Source: Streptomyces varsoviensis
GTDB lineage: Bacteria > Actinomycetota > Actinomycetes > Streptomycetales > Streptomycetaceae
Length of the DNA stretch: 64,000 bases
Assembly (NCBI RefSeq): GCF_000718635.1
Contig: NZ_JOBF01000006.1
Coordinates: forward strand, 62,001-126,000
Direction: 5' to 3'
Below, one piece after another: positions 17,362 through 25,894 of this stretch (positions within the stretch are counted from its first letter, which is position 1; each line of letters opens with the position of its first letter). The notes below the pieces were generated by a model. The model had not been told where the DNA came from. It searched no databases and was given only the letters and a program-made list of their open reading frames with translations. A program made the position numbers and the translations under genes.

Positions 17362-18105
17362 TCAGGTCAGTTCGAGGCTCTTCGGGGCGGTCGGCGCCTG
17401 GTCCGCCGGCGGCCGCTCCGCCGGGCCCCGGGCGCGCCCGCCGCGCCGCCGCATCGGGTCCAGGGCCTTCGTCAGCACCACGAACACGCCCTCGACCAGC
17501 AGCGCCAGGGCCGCCACGAGCACCGCGCCGGCCACCACCTGCGGGGTGTCGGTCAGCCGGAACCCGGCCGTGATGATCCGGCCCAGCCCGCCGCCGCCGG
17601 GCAGCGCGGCGAGCGTCGCCGTGGCCACCACCTGCACGGCCGCGGTCCGTACGCCCGTCATGATCAGCGGAAAGGCGAGCGGCAGCTCCACTCGGCCGAC
17701 AAGCTGACGCCCCGACATGCCCATGCCGCGGGCCGCCTCGACCACATCGCGGTCCACCTCGCGCATGCCCACGTACGCGTTGGTCAGCAGCGGCGGGATG
17801 GCGAACAGCACCAAGGCGATGATCGTCGGCCAGGAGCCGTGCGTGCCCAGCGGGCTGAGCAGCAGCAGGACCAGCACGGCGAAGGTGGGCACCGCGCGCC
17901 CCGCGTTGGAGATGTTCACCGCGAGGGCGCCGCCGCGGCCCAGGTGCCCCAGCACCAGGGCGATGGGCAGCGCGATGGCGCACGAGATCACCAGGCAGGC
18001 CGCGGTCAGGAAGAGGTGCTGGCCGAGCCGGTGCCACACGCCGTCCGCGCCGCTCCAGTGCTCCCCGGTGACGAGCCAGGTCCACGCGTCCCCGATGACG
18101 CCCAT
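17362..18105 (-). CDS. Glycine betaine-type ABC transporter permease
   Basis: The 247-residue membrane protein has five or six helices and the inner-membrane permease EAA loop (DVVEAARGMGMSGRQLVGRVELPLAFPLIMTGVRTA). This is the BPD_transp_1 domain of the ProW/OpuCB/OpuCD group. Its ATG overlaps the stop of the preceding permease gene (TGATG), so the two are translationally coupled and probably form the heterodimeric channel. The C-terminal tail after residue 215 is a cytoplasmic Arg/Pro-rich extension. Confidence 0.93.
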   Translation of the reverse strand: MGVIGDAWTWLVTGEHWSGADGVWHRLGQHLFLTAACLVISCAIALPIALVLGHLGRGGALAVNISNAGRAVPTFAVLVLLLLSPLGTHGSWPTIIALVLFAIPPLLTNAYVGMREVDRDVVEAARGMGMSGRQLVGRVELPLAFPLIMTGVRTAAVQVVATATLAALPGGGGLGRIITAGFRLTDTPQVVAGAVLVAALALLVEGVFVVLTKALDPMRRRGGRARGPAERPPADQAPTAPKSLELT

Positions 18106-18788
18106 CAGGTCTTCACCTTCCGCCGCTTACGCGTCCAGGGGGTCAGCAGCCGCTGCGCTCCGAGCAGCGTGAGATCGGCCACGATCGCGAGCGCCACGCA
18201 CAGCACGGACGCGGTGAGCACCTGCGCCTTGAAGAAGCTGCGCATGCCTTCGTAAATGAGATTTCCGAGGCCGCCGTATCCGATGATGGCGCCGACCGTG
18301 GTCAGCGAGACGGTGGAAACCGTGGTGATCCGCAGCCCCGCCATCACCGCGGGAAGTGCGAGGGGCAGTTCCACTTCGAAGAGCAACCGCGCCGGCCCGT
18401 AACCCATGCCGCGGGCCGCTTCCCGCGCCTCTTCCGGCACCGAGGCCAGCCCGGCCAATATGTTGCGGACGAGAATCGTCAGGGAATACAGCACAAGCCC
18501 CGTCACCACGACCGCCACGGATACCCCGAAAACGGGCAGCAACAGCGAGAACATCGCCAATGACGGCACCGTATACAAAATCGTGGTCAGCCCGAGCACC
18601 GGCCCCGCCACCGCCCGCCACCTGCGCGCCAGCAGTGCCAGCGGAAATGCCAGGAGCAGCCCGATGGCCACCGATCCGAGCGTGATGCCGATGTGCTGGA
18701 GCGTCGCGTCCGTCAGCTCCGCCCCGCGTGTCCGTACATATTCCCCGCAGATCCACTCATTGGCGATAAGGCAGTTCTGGTCGGCCAT
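18105..18788 (-). CDS. Glycine betaine-type ABC transporter permease
   Basis: This is the second permease of the importer, 227 residues. It has hydrophobic helices and the EAA loop EEAREAARGMGYGPARLLFEVELPLALPAVMAGLRI. The periplasmic N terminus contains ICGEYVRTRG. It is first in the permease-permease-binding-protein operon and divergent from the ATPase gene at 18917; the 128-base spacer should hold both promoters. Splitting the ATPase from the permeases across a divergent promoter is compatible with one shared osmotic regulator, though I see no clear operator. Confidence 0.93.
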   Translation of the reverse strand: MADQNCLIANEWICGEYVRTRGAELTDATLQHIGITLGSVAIGLLLAFPLALLARRWRAVAGPVLGLTTILYTVPSLAMFSLLLPVFGVSVAVVVTGLVLYSLTILVRNILAGLASVPEEAREAARGMGYGPARLLFEVELPLALPAVMAGLRITTVSTVSLTTVGAIIGYGGLGNLIYEGMRSFFKAQVLTASVLCVALAIVADLTLLGAQRLLTPWTRKRRKVKT

Positions 18789-18916
18789 GCGCTCTCACCC
18801 CCTCTGGCCGTCGGCCATCGATTCCTGGCGACCCTATCCCCGAGCACTGACAATCGCCTCCGGCCGCCACACAACGGCAACAATGTCTGTCAGGAGTACG
18901 GACACAATGGGGAGCC

Positions 18917-20086
18917 ATGATCCGATTCGAGCACGTCACCAAGCGCTATGCCGACGGCACGACCGCCGTGGACGATCTGTCCTTCGAGGTCGCGGAGGGC
19001 GAGCTGGTCACGCTCGTCGGGCCGTCCGGCTGTGGCAAGACCACCACCATGAAAATGGTCAACCGCCTCATCGAGCCGACCAGTGGCCAGATCTATCTGG
19101 ACGGCAGCGACATCTCGACGGTCGACCCCGTCGAACTGCGCCGCCGCATCGGATATGTCATCCAGCAGGTCGGCCTCTTCCCCCACAAGACGGTCCTCGA
19201 CAACACCGCGACCGTGCCGCACCTGCTGGGCTGGCAGCGGAAGAAGGCGCGGGCCCGCGCCGCCGAGCTGCTGGACCTCGTCGGCCTCGACCCGTCCGTA
19301 TTCGGCGACCGCTATCCGGACCAGCTCTCCGGCGGCCAGCGGCAGCGCGTCGGCGTGGCCCGCGCGCTCGCCGCCGACCCGCCCGTCCTGCTGATGGACG
19401 AGCCCTTCGGCGCGGTCGACCCGGTCGTCCGCGAGCACCTGCAGAACGAGTTCCTGCGGCTCCAGTCCCAGGTGCACAAGACCGTGTTGTTCGTCACCCA
19501 TGACATCGAGGAGGCGGTGCGGCTCGGCGACCGCATCGCCGTGTACGGGGAGGGGCGCATCGAGCAGTTCGACCCGCCGACGGCGGTGCTGGGGGCGCCC
19601 GCGACGCCGTACGTGGCCGACTTCGTCGGCGCGGACCGCGGCCTCAAGCGGCTGTCCGTCACCCCGATCGAGCCCGGCGACCTCGTGCAGCCGCCGATCG
19701 TCCACCTGGACGACCCGCTGCCGGACGCCGCGGCCCGGCTCGCCGTCGACGACCCGGAGGCCCGCTGGGCGGTCGTCCTGGACGACGCGGAGCACCTGCA
19801 CGGCTGGGTCTCCGCGGACGCCCTCGCCGGCGGCGGCACGGTCCGCGACCACTCCCGCCGGATGGCCGCCTGGCTGCCGGTGGGCGCGTCCCTGAAGCAG
19901 GCGTTCAGCACGATGCTCCAGCACGACGCGGGCTGGATCGCCGTCCTCGACGGCGAGCACGCCGACCACTTCCTGGGCGTCCTCACCCCGGCCCGCCTCC
20001 ACGAGGCCCTGCGCCGCTCCATCGACGCGGACGCCAAGGGGGGCGCCCGGGAGGACGTGGAACTGGAGACGGTCTCGGAGGCGTAG
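18917..20086 (+). CDS. Glycine betaine-type ABC transporter ATPase with CBS domains
   Basis: The 389-residue ATPase has Walker A GPSGCGKTT (35-43), the Q loop in IGYVIQQVGLFPHKTV, the signature LSGGQRQRVGVARAL, Walker B LLMDEPFGAVD and the switch His in FVTHD. A C-terminal tandem CBS pair (about 255-375) is typical of OpuA/OpuC-class ATPases, where it senses ionic strength or nucleotides. The ATG is at 18917 just after GGGGAGCC. It energises the two permeases encoded divergently. Confidence 0.94.
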   Translation: MIRFEHVTKRYADGTTAVDDLSFEVAEGELVTLVGPSGCGKTTTMKMVNRLIEPTSGQIYLDGSDISTVDPVELRRRIGYVIQQVGLFPHKTVLDNTATVPHLLGWQRKKARARAAELLDLVGLDPSVFGDRYPDQLSGGQRQRVGVARALAADPPVLLMDEPFGAVDPVVREHLQNEFLRLQSQVHKTVLFVTHDIEEAVRLGDRIAVYGEGRIEQFDPPTAVLGAPATPYVADFVGADRGLKRLSVTPIEPGDLVQPPIVHLDDPLPDAAARLAVDDPEARWAVVLDDAEHLHGWVSADALAGGGTVRDHSRRMAAWLPVGASLKQAFSTMLQHDAGWIAVLDGEHADHFLGVLTPARLHEALRRSIDADAKGGAREDVELETVSEA

Positions 20087-20396
20087 CGGTACGGGCGCAC
20101 GCGCGGCTGTACGGGCGTCCGTGCCGCGCGGCCGTGCGGGGGCCGCCCCCGCAGGCCCCGCCGCGTCCCCGTACGGGCCAGAGCGGCTCTCCGTACGCCC
20201 GCCGCCGCGTGACCGTGGCCGTACGGTCGCGGAGCCGCGCGCACCGCGTGGCCGCGAGCGTACGGGCCTGCTGGCTGTACGTCCGTGCCGCGGGCCGTAC
20301 AGGGGCCGCCCCGCAGGGCGCGCGTACGCCGCGCCCGTGACCGTACGGAGGGGACCAGGACGGCCGTGACCGTACGGAGGGCCGGGGCGGGCGTTC
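20087..20396. other. Convergent spacer with no gene; short GTACGG-rich repeats
   Basis: This 310-base stretch between two gene ends has no frame with plausible coding character. It is dense in GTACGG/CCGTAC words and includes a direct repeat CGTGACCGTACGGAGG at about 20335 and 20365. It may form transcription-terminating structure, but I cannot pick one clear hairpin. Confidence 0.7.
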
Positions 20397-20888
20397 CTAC
20401 GCTCGGGCCGTCCCGCCGCCCTCGTCGTCGTCATCGTCGTCCGGGAGGCGGCACACCCGCTCCAGGAAGAACGCCGCCGCCACCACGCAGAGCCCGGCCA
20501 CCACCGAGGCACCGGCGTAGATCGCCTGGTCGCGGCGGGCCGTCACGTCCAGACCATCCATCCACAAGAACACGCCCGTGCCGCCGTACATCCCCGCGAC
20601 CAGGGCCGCCACCAGCGCGCTCGCCTGGCCGAAGACGACCGCCCGGGCGGCCACCAGCGGGTCGACGCCCTTGGCGCCGGCGCGCCGCTCGCGCTGGGCG
20701 CGCAGCCGCGCGCGGAGCGACAGGGCCGTCGCCGCCAGCACCACGGCGATCACCGCGAGCACGATCGGCGCCGCCACCGGCACCTTCGGCAGCGTCCCGA
20801 CCGAGTCCCACAACCGGGCGCCGGCCCACGACAGCACTCCGGCCGCGGCGAACAGCCCGACCAGCACACTCACCCGTAGTTGCTTCAC
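20397..20888 (-). CDS. DUF3180-family membrane protein
   Basis: The 163-residue protein has four predicted membrane helices (about 5-22, 38-58, 82-104, 122-142) and a short acidic tail of consecutive aspartates. Size, topology and position directly downstream of folK match the DUF3180 proteins that actinobacteria encode beside their folate genes. The start is GTG 20888. Its function is unknown; linkage with folate genes is conserved but unexplained. Confidence 0.85.
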   Translation of the reverse strand: MKQLRVSVLVGLFAAAGVLSWAGARLWDSVGTLPKVPVAAPIVLAVIAVVLAATALSLRARLRAQRERRAGAKGVDPLVAARAVVFGQASALVAALVAGMYGGTGVFLWMDGLDVTARRDQAIYAGASVVAGLCVVAAAFFLERVCRLPDDDDDDEGGGTARA

Positions 20889-20998
20889 CGAGCGGTCGAC
20901 CCCTCATGTCCTCTTGCGTACGTACGTCAGCGCGCGGAGCCTCCGGAGCGCCGGCGGCCGCCGCCCCTCGCCCCCCGCGCCTCACAACCGGCCAACGC

Positions 20999-21592
20999 CT
21001 ACTCCGGCAGCCTGAGTTCCAGGTCCGCCCGGGGCTCGACGCCGGCCCGGCCGACCTCGGCCAGCAGCTCCGCCACCGCGCCACGGCCCGGAACAACCGC
21101 CTCCGGATCCACGTCGTACCACGGCACCAGCACGAACGCCCGCTCGTGCGCGCGCGGGTGGGGCAGCGTCAGCAGCGGATCGTCCGAGACGACCTCCTGA
21201 TACGACACGATGTCCACATCGATCGTCCGCGGCCCCCACCGCTCGTCGCGCACCCGCTCGAAGGCCTCTTCGATGGCGTGCCCGCGCTCCAACAGCGACG
21301 AGGGCGGCAGCGTCGTCTTGATCAGCACGACCGCGTTGTAATACGAGGACTGCGTGCCCGGCTCGACGCCCCACGGCTCGGTCTCGTACACCGGGGAGAC
21401 GGCCTTGACCCGCAGGCCCGGCGTGTCCCCCAGCGCGTCGACGGCGCCCTGCAGCGTCTCCAGGCGGTTGCCCAGATTGCTGCCCAGCGAGACCACGGCC
21501 CATTTGGGATTGCTCAACGTCACATCGGCGGCGTCCACCCGCTCCACCACGGAGGTGGGCACCGGCTGCACCGTCGGATCGCTCTTGCTCAT
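20999..21592 (-). CDS. folK: 2-amino-4-hydroxy-6-hydroxymethyldihydropteridine pyrophosphokinase
   Basis: FolK pyrophosphorylates hydroxymethyldihydropterin to make the substrate of FolP. The 197-residue protein has VVSLGSNLGNRLETL, VSPVYETEPWG, QSSYYNAVV, and the ATP/Mg block RWGPRTIDVDIV followed by LTLPHPRAHERAFVLVP, all as in the family. An N-terminal extension of about 30 residues precedes the fold. The ATG at 21592 overlaps the folB stop (ATGA). Confidence 0.95.
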   Translation of the reverse strand: MSKSDPTVQPVPTSVVERVDAADVTLSNPKWAVVSLGSNLGNRLETLQGAVDALGDTPGLRVKAVSPVYETEPWGVEPGTQSSYYNAVVLIKTTLPPSSLLERGHAIEEAFERVRDERWGPRTIDVDIVSYQEVVSDDPLLTLPHPRAHERAFVLVPWYDVDPEAVVPGRGAVAELLAEVGRAGVEPRADLELRLPE

Positions 21593-21948
21593 ACTCGGCT
21601 CCGGGAGATCGTGATCGTCACGTCGTCGAACGGCACGGTGATCGGGGCGTCCGGCTTGTGGACGACTACCTCCACCTCCCGCACCACGTCGTGCTTGAGG
21701 CACTGCTGGGCGATGCGCTCGGCGAGCGTCTCGATGAGGTCGACCGGGTCGCCCTCGACGACCGCCACGACCTCCTCCGCCACCACGCCGTAGTGCACGG
21801 TCTTCGTCAGGTCGTCGTCGGCCGCGGCGGGCCGGGTGTCCAGGCTCAGCACCAGGTCCACGATGAAGGTCTGCCCCTCCTCGCGCTCCCGGGGGAACAC
21901 CCCGTGGTGCCCGCGGGCCTTCAAGCCGCGCAGCGCGACACGATCCAC
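21589..21948 (-). CDS. folB: Dihydroneopterin aldolase
   Basis: FolB cleaves dihydroneopterin to hydroxymethyldihydropterin and glycolaldehyde. The 119-residue product is normal size and carries LRGLKARGHHGVFPRERE, the TVHYG block, ETLAERIAQQCL with the active-site Glu, and VHKPDAPI with the catalytic Lys. I choose GTG 21948 (VDRVALRG) because GGAG lies six bases upstream; an in-frame GTG at 21957 overlaps that site and is less likely. Its stop overlaps the folK start. Confidence 0.95.
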   Translation of the reverse strand: MDRVALRGLKARGHHGVFPREREEGQTFIVDLVLSLDTRPAAADDDLTKTVHYGVVAEEVVAVVEGDPVDLIETLAERIAQQCLKHDVVREVEVVVHKPDAPITVPFDDVTITISRSRV

Positions 21949-22359
21949 ACGAATCACTCCTGCTGGTCGTCGGTATGCGGGCGGCGGACCGGCTGCCGCC
22001 GACCCGCTCCCACCGTTCGAATCTACCTGCGAGCACTGACAGCACCCGCCCGCGGGTGCTATGGACAGGCGGCCCCCACGCTGCTAGCGCCCCTGACCTA
22101 CAAGGCTCCCGCCGCGCTTACCCCAGTGCCCCGAATCCCACCCCTACCCCGCCGCCAAGCACCTCGAACGAGTGGCCACAGCACCCTCACACTGACGCGC
22201 CACGCTGACCGGTCACACCGGCTCCCACCTGGCCGAACAGGGGACGGCGCCAGCGGTGGAACCAGGCCGGGCGGACGTACCCGGGGACGGAACCAGGTCG
22301 GGCCGACGTACCCGAAGACGGAACCAGGCGGGGCAGGCAGCCCCCAGGACGGGCCCGCA
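21949..22359. other. Gene-free spacer inside the folate cluster
   Basis: About 410 bases between folB and the NTF2-like gene show no credible frame. The part nearest folB (21949-22060) should hold the folB-folK promoter. The rest is occupied by the 31-base tandem repeat at 22258-22350 and GC-rich sequence. Confidence 0.7.
22258..22350. repeat. Three tandem copies of a 31-base unit
   Basis: Units at 22258-22288, 22289-22319 and 22320-22350 each begin GGAACCAGG and continue GGGCNGACGTACCCG. The first two are nearly identical and the third diverges in its second half. The array ends ten bases before the stop of the NTF2-like gene, whose C terminus is itself a Gly/Pro repeat. Confidence 0.9.
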
Positions 22360-22908
22360 TCAGGCAGACGGCCGAGCCGGCCCCCCAGGCCCCCCAGGGC
22401 CCCCAAGTCCTCCAGAGCCCCCGGGCCCGTCCGACTCGCCGTCCCCGGCCCCGGCCCCTTCGTCGTTCTCGTCCTCCCCGCTCCCCGCCAGCACCGGCGA
22501 GCCGTGGTGCGACCAGACCTTCCAGCCGTCGGCGGCGCGTCTGAAGACATTCGTCGCCACGACCAACTGCCCCACCAGCGGCCCCAGCGCCCCGTCCTCC
22601 TCCGCCGGCCCGCCGCTGAGGATGTTCTCCGTGCACGTCACCAGCGCCGTATCGCCGGCCACCTGCACATCGACGTCCGTGAGGAAGAACTGGATGTACT
22701 CGGTGCTCGCCATGATCAGCGCGTACGAGCGGAGCACCTCGCCCCGCCCCCGCAGCACCGGCCACCCCGGATGCACGCACACCACGTCGAAGTACTCGTC
22801 GTCCAGCCACAGCCGCTCCATGGCCGCCTGGTCGCCGCGCTCCATCGCCTCGTACAGGGCGGTGTTCGCCAGCTCGACCAGCTCGCTGTCCGTAGGCGCG
22901 GACGTCAC
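22360..22908 (-). CDS. SnoaL-like/NTF2-fold protein coupled to folP
   Basis: The 182-residue protein is a cone-shaped NTF2-like domain (about 1-140): LVELANTALYEAMERGDQAAMERLWLDDEYFDVVCVHPGW, TALVTCTENIL and VVATNVFRRAADGWKVWSHHGSPV. The C-terminal tail is Gly/Pro/Asp-rich (GGPGGPGG-like) and probably disordered. The start GTG 22908 overlaps the folP stop (GTGA), so it is translated with folP. Proteins of this kind are regularly encoded next to folP in Streptomyces; a role in pterin handling is possible but unproven. Confidence 0.85.
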   Translation of the reverse strand: MTSAPTDSELVELANTALYEAMERGDQAAMERLWLDDEYFDVVCVHPGWPVLRGRGEVLRSYALIMASTEYIQFFLTDVDVQVAGDTALVTCTENILSGGPAEEDGALGPLVGQLVVATNVFRRAADGWKVWSHHGSPVLAGSGEDENDEGAGAGDGESDGPGGSGGLGGPGGPGGPARPSA

Positions 22909-23819
22909 ACGGCCCCCTCGGCCCCGCGGGCCCCAGTCACATCGGCCCCGGCCGCACCGGCCCCGGCGCCCTCCACCGCGCGCGCCACCCGCACCGCGTC
23001 CGCGCTCGCCCGTACCTCGTGCACCCGCACCGCCCAGGCGCCCTCACGCGCCGCGAGCGCCGTGACCGCGGCCGTCGCCGCGTCCCGCTCCCGGGCCGGC
23101 GGCGGGCTGCCCGCGCGCCCGGCCAGTACGCGCCCCAGGAACCGTTTACGGGACGCCGCCACCAGCATCGGGCGGCCCAGCTCCGCGCGGAGCCGCGCCA
23201 GGCCCGCCACCAACTGGAGGTCGTGGTCGGCCGCCTTGGCGAAGCCCAGCCCCGGGTCGACCACCAGCCGGTCCGGGTCGATACCGCCCGCGACCACCGC
23301 GTCCATCCGCTCGGCCAGCTCCGCGAGCACCTCGCCGACCACGTCCGCGTACACGGCCCGGCGGTTCATGTCCTCGCTGAAGCCGCGCCAGTGCATCACC
23401 ACGAACGGCACCCCGGCCGTCGCCACCACCGGCACCATCGCCGGGTCCGCGAGGCCGCCGCTCACATCGTTGACGAGCACCGCCCCGGCGGCGACCGCGG
23501 CCTCGGCGACGGAGGCCCGCATGGTGTCCACGGACACCACCACGCCCTCGGCCGCCAGCCCGCGCACCACCGGGACGACCCGGCGCAGCTCCTCGTCCTC
23601 CGGCACCCGCGTGGCACCCGGCCGGGTGGACTCGCCGCCCACGTCGACGAGGTCCGCGCCCTCCACGACCAGGTCCAGGCCGCGCTTGACGGCCGCGTCG
23701 GTGTCGAACCAGCGGCCTCCGTCCGAGAACGAGTCGGGCGTCACATTCACCACGCCCATCACCGCACACCGGTCCCACCGCGGCAGACCGACCGGACCAC
23801 GCCCTCGCAACGTACTCAT
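22905..23819 (-). CDS. folP: Dihydropteroate synthase
   Basis: FolP condenses p-aminobenzoate with hydroxymethyldihydropterin pyrophosphate and is the sulfonamide target. The 304-residue protein shows the family signatures MGVVNVTPDSFSDGG, DVGGESTRPGA, VLVNDVSGG, VVMHWRG, DPGLGFAKAADHDLQLV and SRKRFLG. The ATG is at 23819. It is the first of the folP-NTF2 pair; folB and folK follow after a repeat-bearing spacer. Confidence 0.96.
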   Translation of the reverse strand: MSTLRGRGPVGLPRWDRCAVMGVVNVTPDSFSDGGRWFDTDAAVKRGLDLVVEGADLVDVGGESTRPGATRVPEDEELRRVVPVVRGLAAEGVVVSVDTMRASVAEAAVAAGAVLVNDVSGGLADPAMVPVVATAGVPFVVMHWRGFSEDMNRRAVYADVVGEVLAELAERMDAVVAGGIDPDRLVVDPGLGFAKAADHDLQLVAGLARLRAELGRPMLVAASRKRFLGRVLAGRAGSPPPARERDAATAAVTALAAREGAWAVRVHEVRASADAVRVARAVEGAGAGAAGADVTGARGAEGAV

Positions 23820-23848
23820 GCCTCCAGCCTAGGCCGGACGGCACGGCC

Positions 23849-25720
23849 TCACGCCGCGCGATGGGCCTCCGCGGGGCCCCCGACGGCCTCCAGGCCGTGC
23901 TGACACGGCTGCTCCTTCGCCGCCGCCGCGCTCCCGCGCCGCCAGGGCCGCGGCAGCGCCAGCGTCACGAACCCCTCCGCCTGCATCATCGCGAAGCCGA
24001 TGCGCGGCAGGTCCCGGTTGTTCGGGAAGACCACGAAGCGCGGCTCCCAGCGCGGCCGGAACTTCTCGTTGAACTTGTACAGCGACTCGATCTGGAACCA
24101 GCGCGAGAGGAACACCAGGACCCCGCGCTGCACCCGCGCCACCGGCCCCGCGCCCAGCTTCCCGCCGCGCTCCAGGGCGGCGCGGAAGAACGCGAAGTTC
24201 AGCGACACCCGCTCGATCTTCAGCTCGGGCGCGGCCTGCAGGGAGGCCACGATGAGCAGCTCGTTCATGCCCGGGTCCGCACCGCGGTCGCGGCGCATCA
24301 GCTCCAGGGACATGCCGTCCGGGCCCCACGGCACGAAGTGCTGCATGGCCTTGAGGTCCCCGTGCGGGCCCGGCTCCTCGCCCTCCTCGGGGGCCTTGTG
24401 AGCGGTGGCGATGATCGCGTCGAGGTCCTTGGGGTCGCCGAGGCGGCCCAGCGCCATGGAGAAGCCGCGCTCGGTCTCGGTGTCGCGCCACGCGTCGGCC
24501 GCGCGCTGCACGGTCGCCAGCTCCTCGGCGGACAGGTCCGCGACCCGGCGCACCTTGGTGGTGTAGCCGTTGCGCTCGATGCGCTTGACCATCTGGCGCA
24601 CGTTGCGCATGGAACGGCCGGTAAGTGTGAAATCCGCCACGTCGACGATCGCTTCGTCGCCCATCTCCAGGGCGTCCAGGCCCGTCTCACGGGTCCAGAC
24701 CTCGCCGCCGGTCTCGCTGCAGCCGGCGACCGCGGGCGTCCAGGAATGGCGCCTGGCCAGCTCCATGAACTGCTCGATGGCGCCGGGCCACGCCTCGACG
24801 TCGCCGATCGGGTCGCCGCTGGCGAGCATCACGCCGGAGACCACGCGGTAGGAGACGGCGGCCTTGCCGGTGGGCGAGAAGACGACGCTCTTGTCGCGAC
24901 GCAGCGCGAAGTGGCCGAGGGAGTCGCGGGCGCCGTGCTTGGCGAGCAGCTCGCGCAGCCGGTCCTCGTCCTCCTCGGTGAGGTGGGCGGTCGGGCGCTC
25001 CGGGCGGAAGGCCAGGTAGGCGGTGGTGGCGGCGGTGAGCAGACCGAGCGCGCCCAGCGAGTAGCCCACGGTGTAGTCGACGCCGCCGCTGTAGTGGATC
25101 GGCCCCTCGAACCCGCACAGCCCCCACAGCACGTGTTCGAGCTGCGCGGTCAGCGAGGGCCGGCCGACGACGTGGTCGGGGTGCGAGCCGACGATCACGA
25201 AGCCGAGGACCAGGCTGACGCCGCCGACGATGACGAAGTTGGCCAGCGCCTTCCAGCGGCTGCGCGGGTCGGGCAGCGCCTCGAAGGAGCCGCGGTGGCG
25301 TACGAGGTAGGCGAAGAGCAGCAGCGAGAGGACGGCGCCGATCCCCGAGTGGCGGTAGATCACCTGCGCCGCGGCGCCGATGGGCAGCAGCACCACGGCG
25401 GCGATCCAGACCCGCCGCTTGGATCGCTTCAGGCCGTGCGCCAGCATCAGCAGCACCACGCCGACGACGATCGACGCGGCGGCGGCGAGCTGGTTCACCG
25501 CGCCCGGCAGCACCTCGGCGAGCGCGTGCATCCGGCTGTGCCGGAAGCGGGGGAAGACCCCCGCGGCGACGTCCAGCAGTCCGATGAGGGCGGCTATGGT
25601 GCCGACGACCGTCGGTACGCGCTCCGGGCTCGGCCCCCTCACCAGCCTCTTCAGTCCCGTGAGCCGCTGGGGCTCCGACGGAACCTCGCTGGACTTTTTG
25701 CCATCTACCCTGACAGACAT
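23849..25720 (-). CDS. LysX-like DUF2156 membrane protein, probable aminoacyl-phosphatidylglycerol synthase
   Basis: The 623-residue protein has about six N-terminal membrane helices (40-260) and a C-terminal cytosolic DUF2156 domain (about 275-600) of the MprF/LysX type. Visible blocks are KSVVFSPTGKAAVSYRVVSGVMLASGDPIGD, TGRSMRNVRQMVKRIERNGY, ERGFSMALGRLGD and MSLELMRRDRGADPGMNELLIVASL. This domain transfers an amino acid from tRNA to phosphatidylglycerol. The lysyl-tRNA synthetase part of mycobacterial LysX is absent. The start ATG 25720 has a weak GGGAAGAG. It is divergent from a membrane-anchored esterase gene, a pairing discussed under findings. Confidence 0.85.
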   Translation of the reverse strand: MSVRVDGKKSSEVPSEPQRLTGLKRLVRGPSPERVPTVVGTIAALIGLLDVAAGVFPRFRHSRMHALAEVLPGAVNQLAAAASIVVGVVLLMLAHGLKRSKRRVWIAAVVLLPIGAAAQVIYRHSGIGAVLSLLLFAYLVRHRGSFEALPDPRSRWKALANFVIVGGVSLVLGFVIVGSHPDHVVGRPSLTAQLEHVLWGLCGFEGPIHYSGGVDYTVGYSLGALGLLTAATTAYLAFRPERPTAHLTEEDEDRLRELLAKHGARDSLGHFALRRDKSVVFSPTGKAAVSYRVVSGVMLASGDPIGDVEAWPGAIEQFMELARRHSWTPAVAGCSETGGEVWTRETGLDALEMGDEAIVDVADFTLTGRSMRNVRQMVKRIERNGYTTKVRRVADLSAEELATVQRAADAWRDTETERGFSMALGRLGDPKDLDAIIATAHKAPEEGEEPGPHGDLKAMQHFVPWGPDGMSLELMRRDRGADPGMNELLIVASLQAAPELKIERVSLNFAFFRAALERGGKLGAGPVARVQRGVLVFLSRWFQIESLYKFNEKFRPRWEPRFVVFPNNRDLPRIGFAMMQAEGFVTLALPRPWRRGSAAAAKEQPCQHGLEAVGGPAEAHRAA

Positions 25721-25894
25721 CTCTTCCCGTCGCCCTGTCGAGAGGATCTGCGCCTGTACGGCCGCAGCGCCCGGACTTTTTGCGCTCTGTAGGACGTCGG
25801 TTTCGGGGCCGAGGTTCCAGCCGTGAACGGGCCCCGGAGGAGAAGTAACCATTCCGCACCCGGGTGACCGGTGCGCCCGGCAGAAAGCACCTCG

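Noticed and set aside
20087..20396. Possible small genes in the GTACGG-rich convergent spacer
   Set aside because: Short frames exist in all phases, but none has a ribosome site, codon bias or recognisable sequence.
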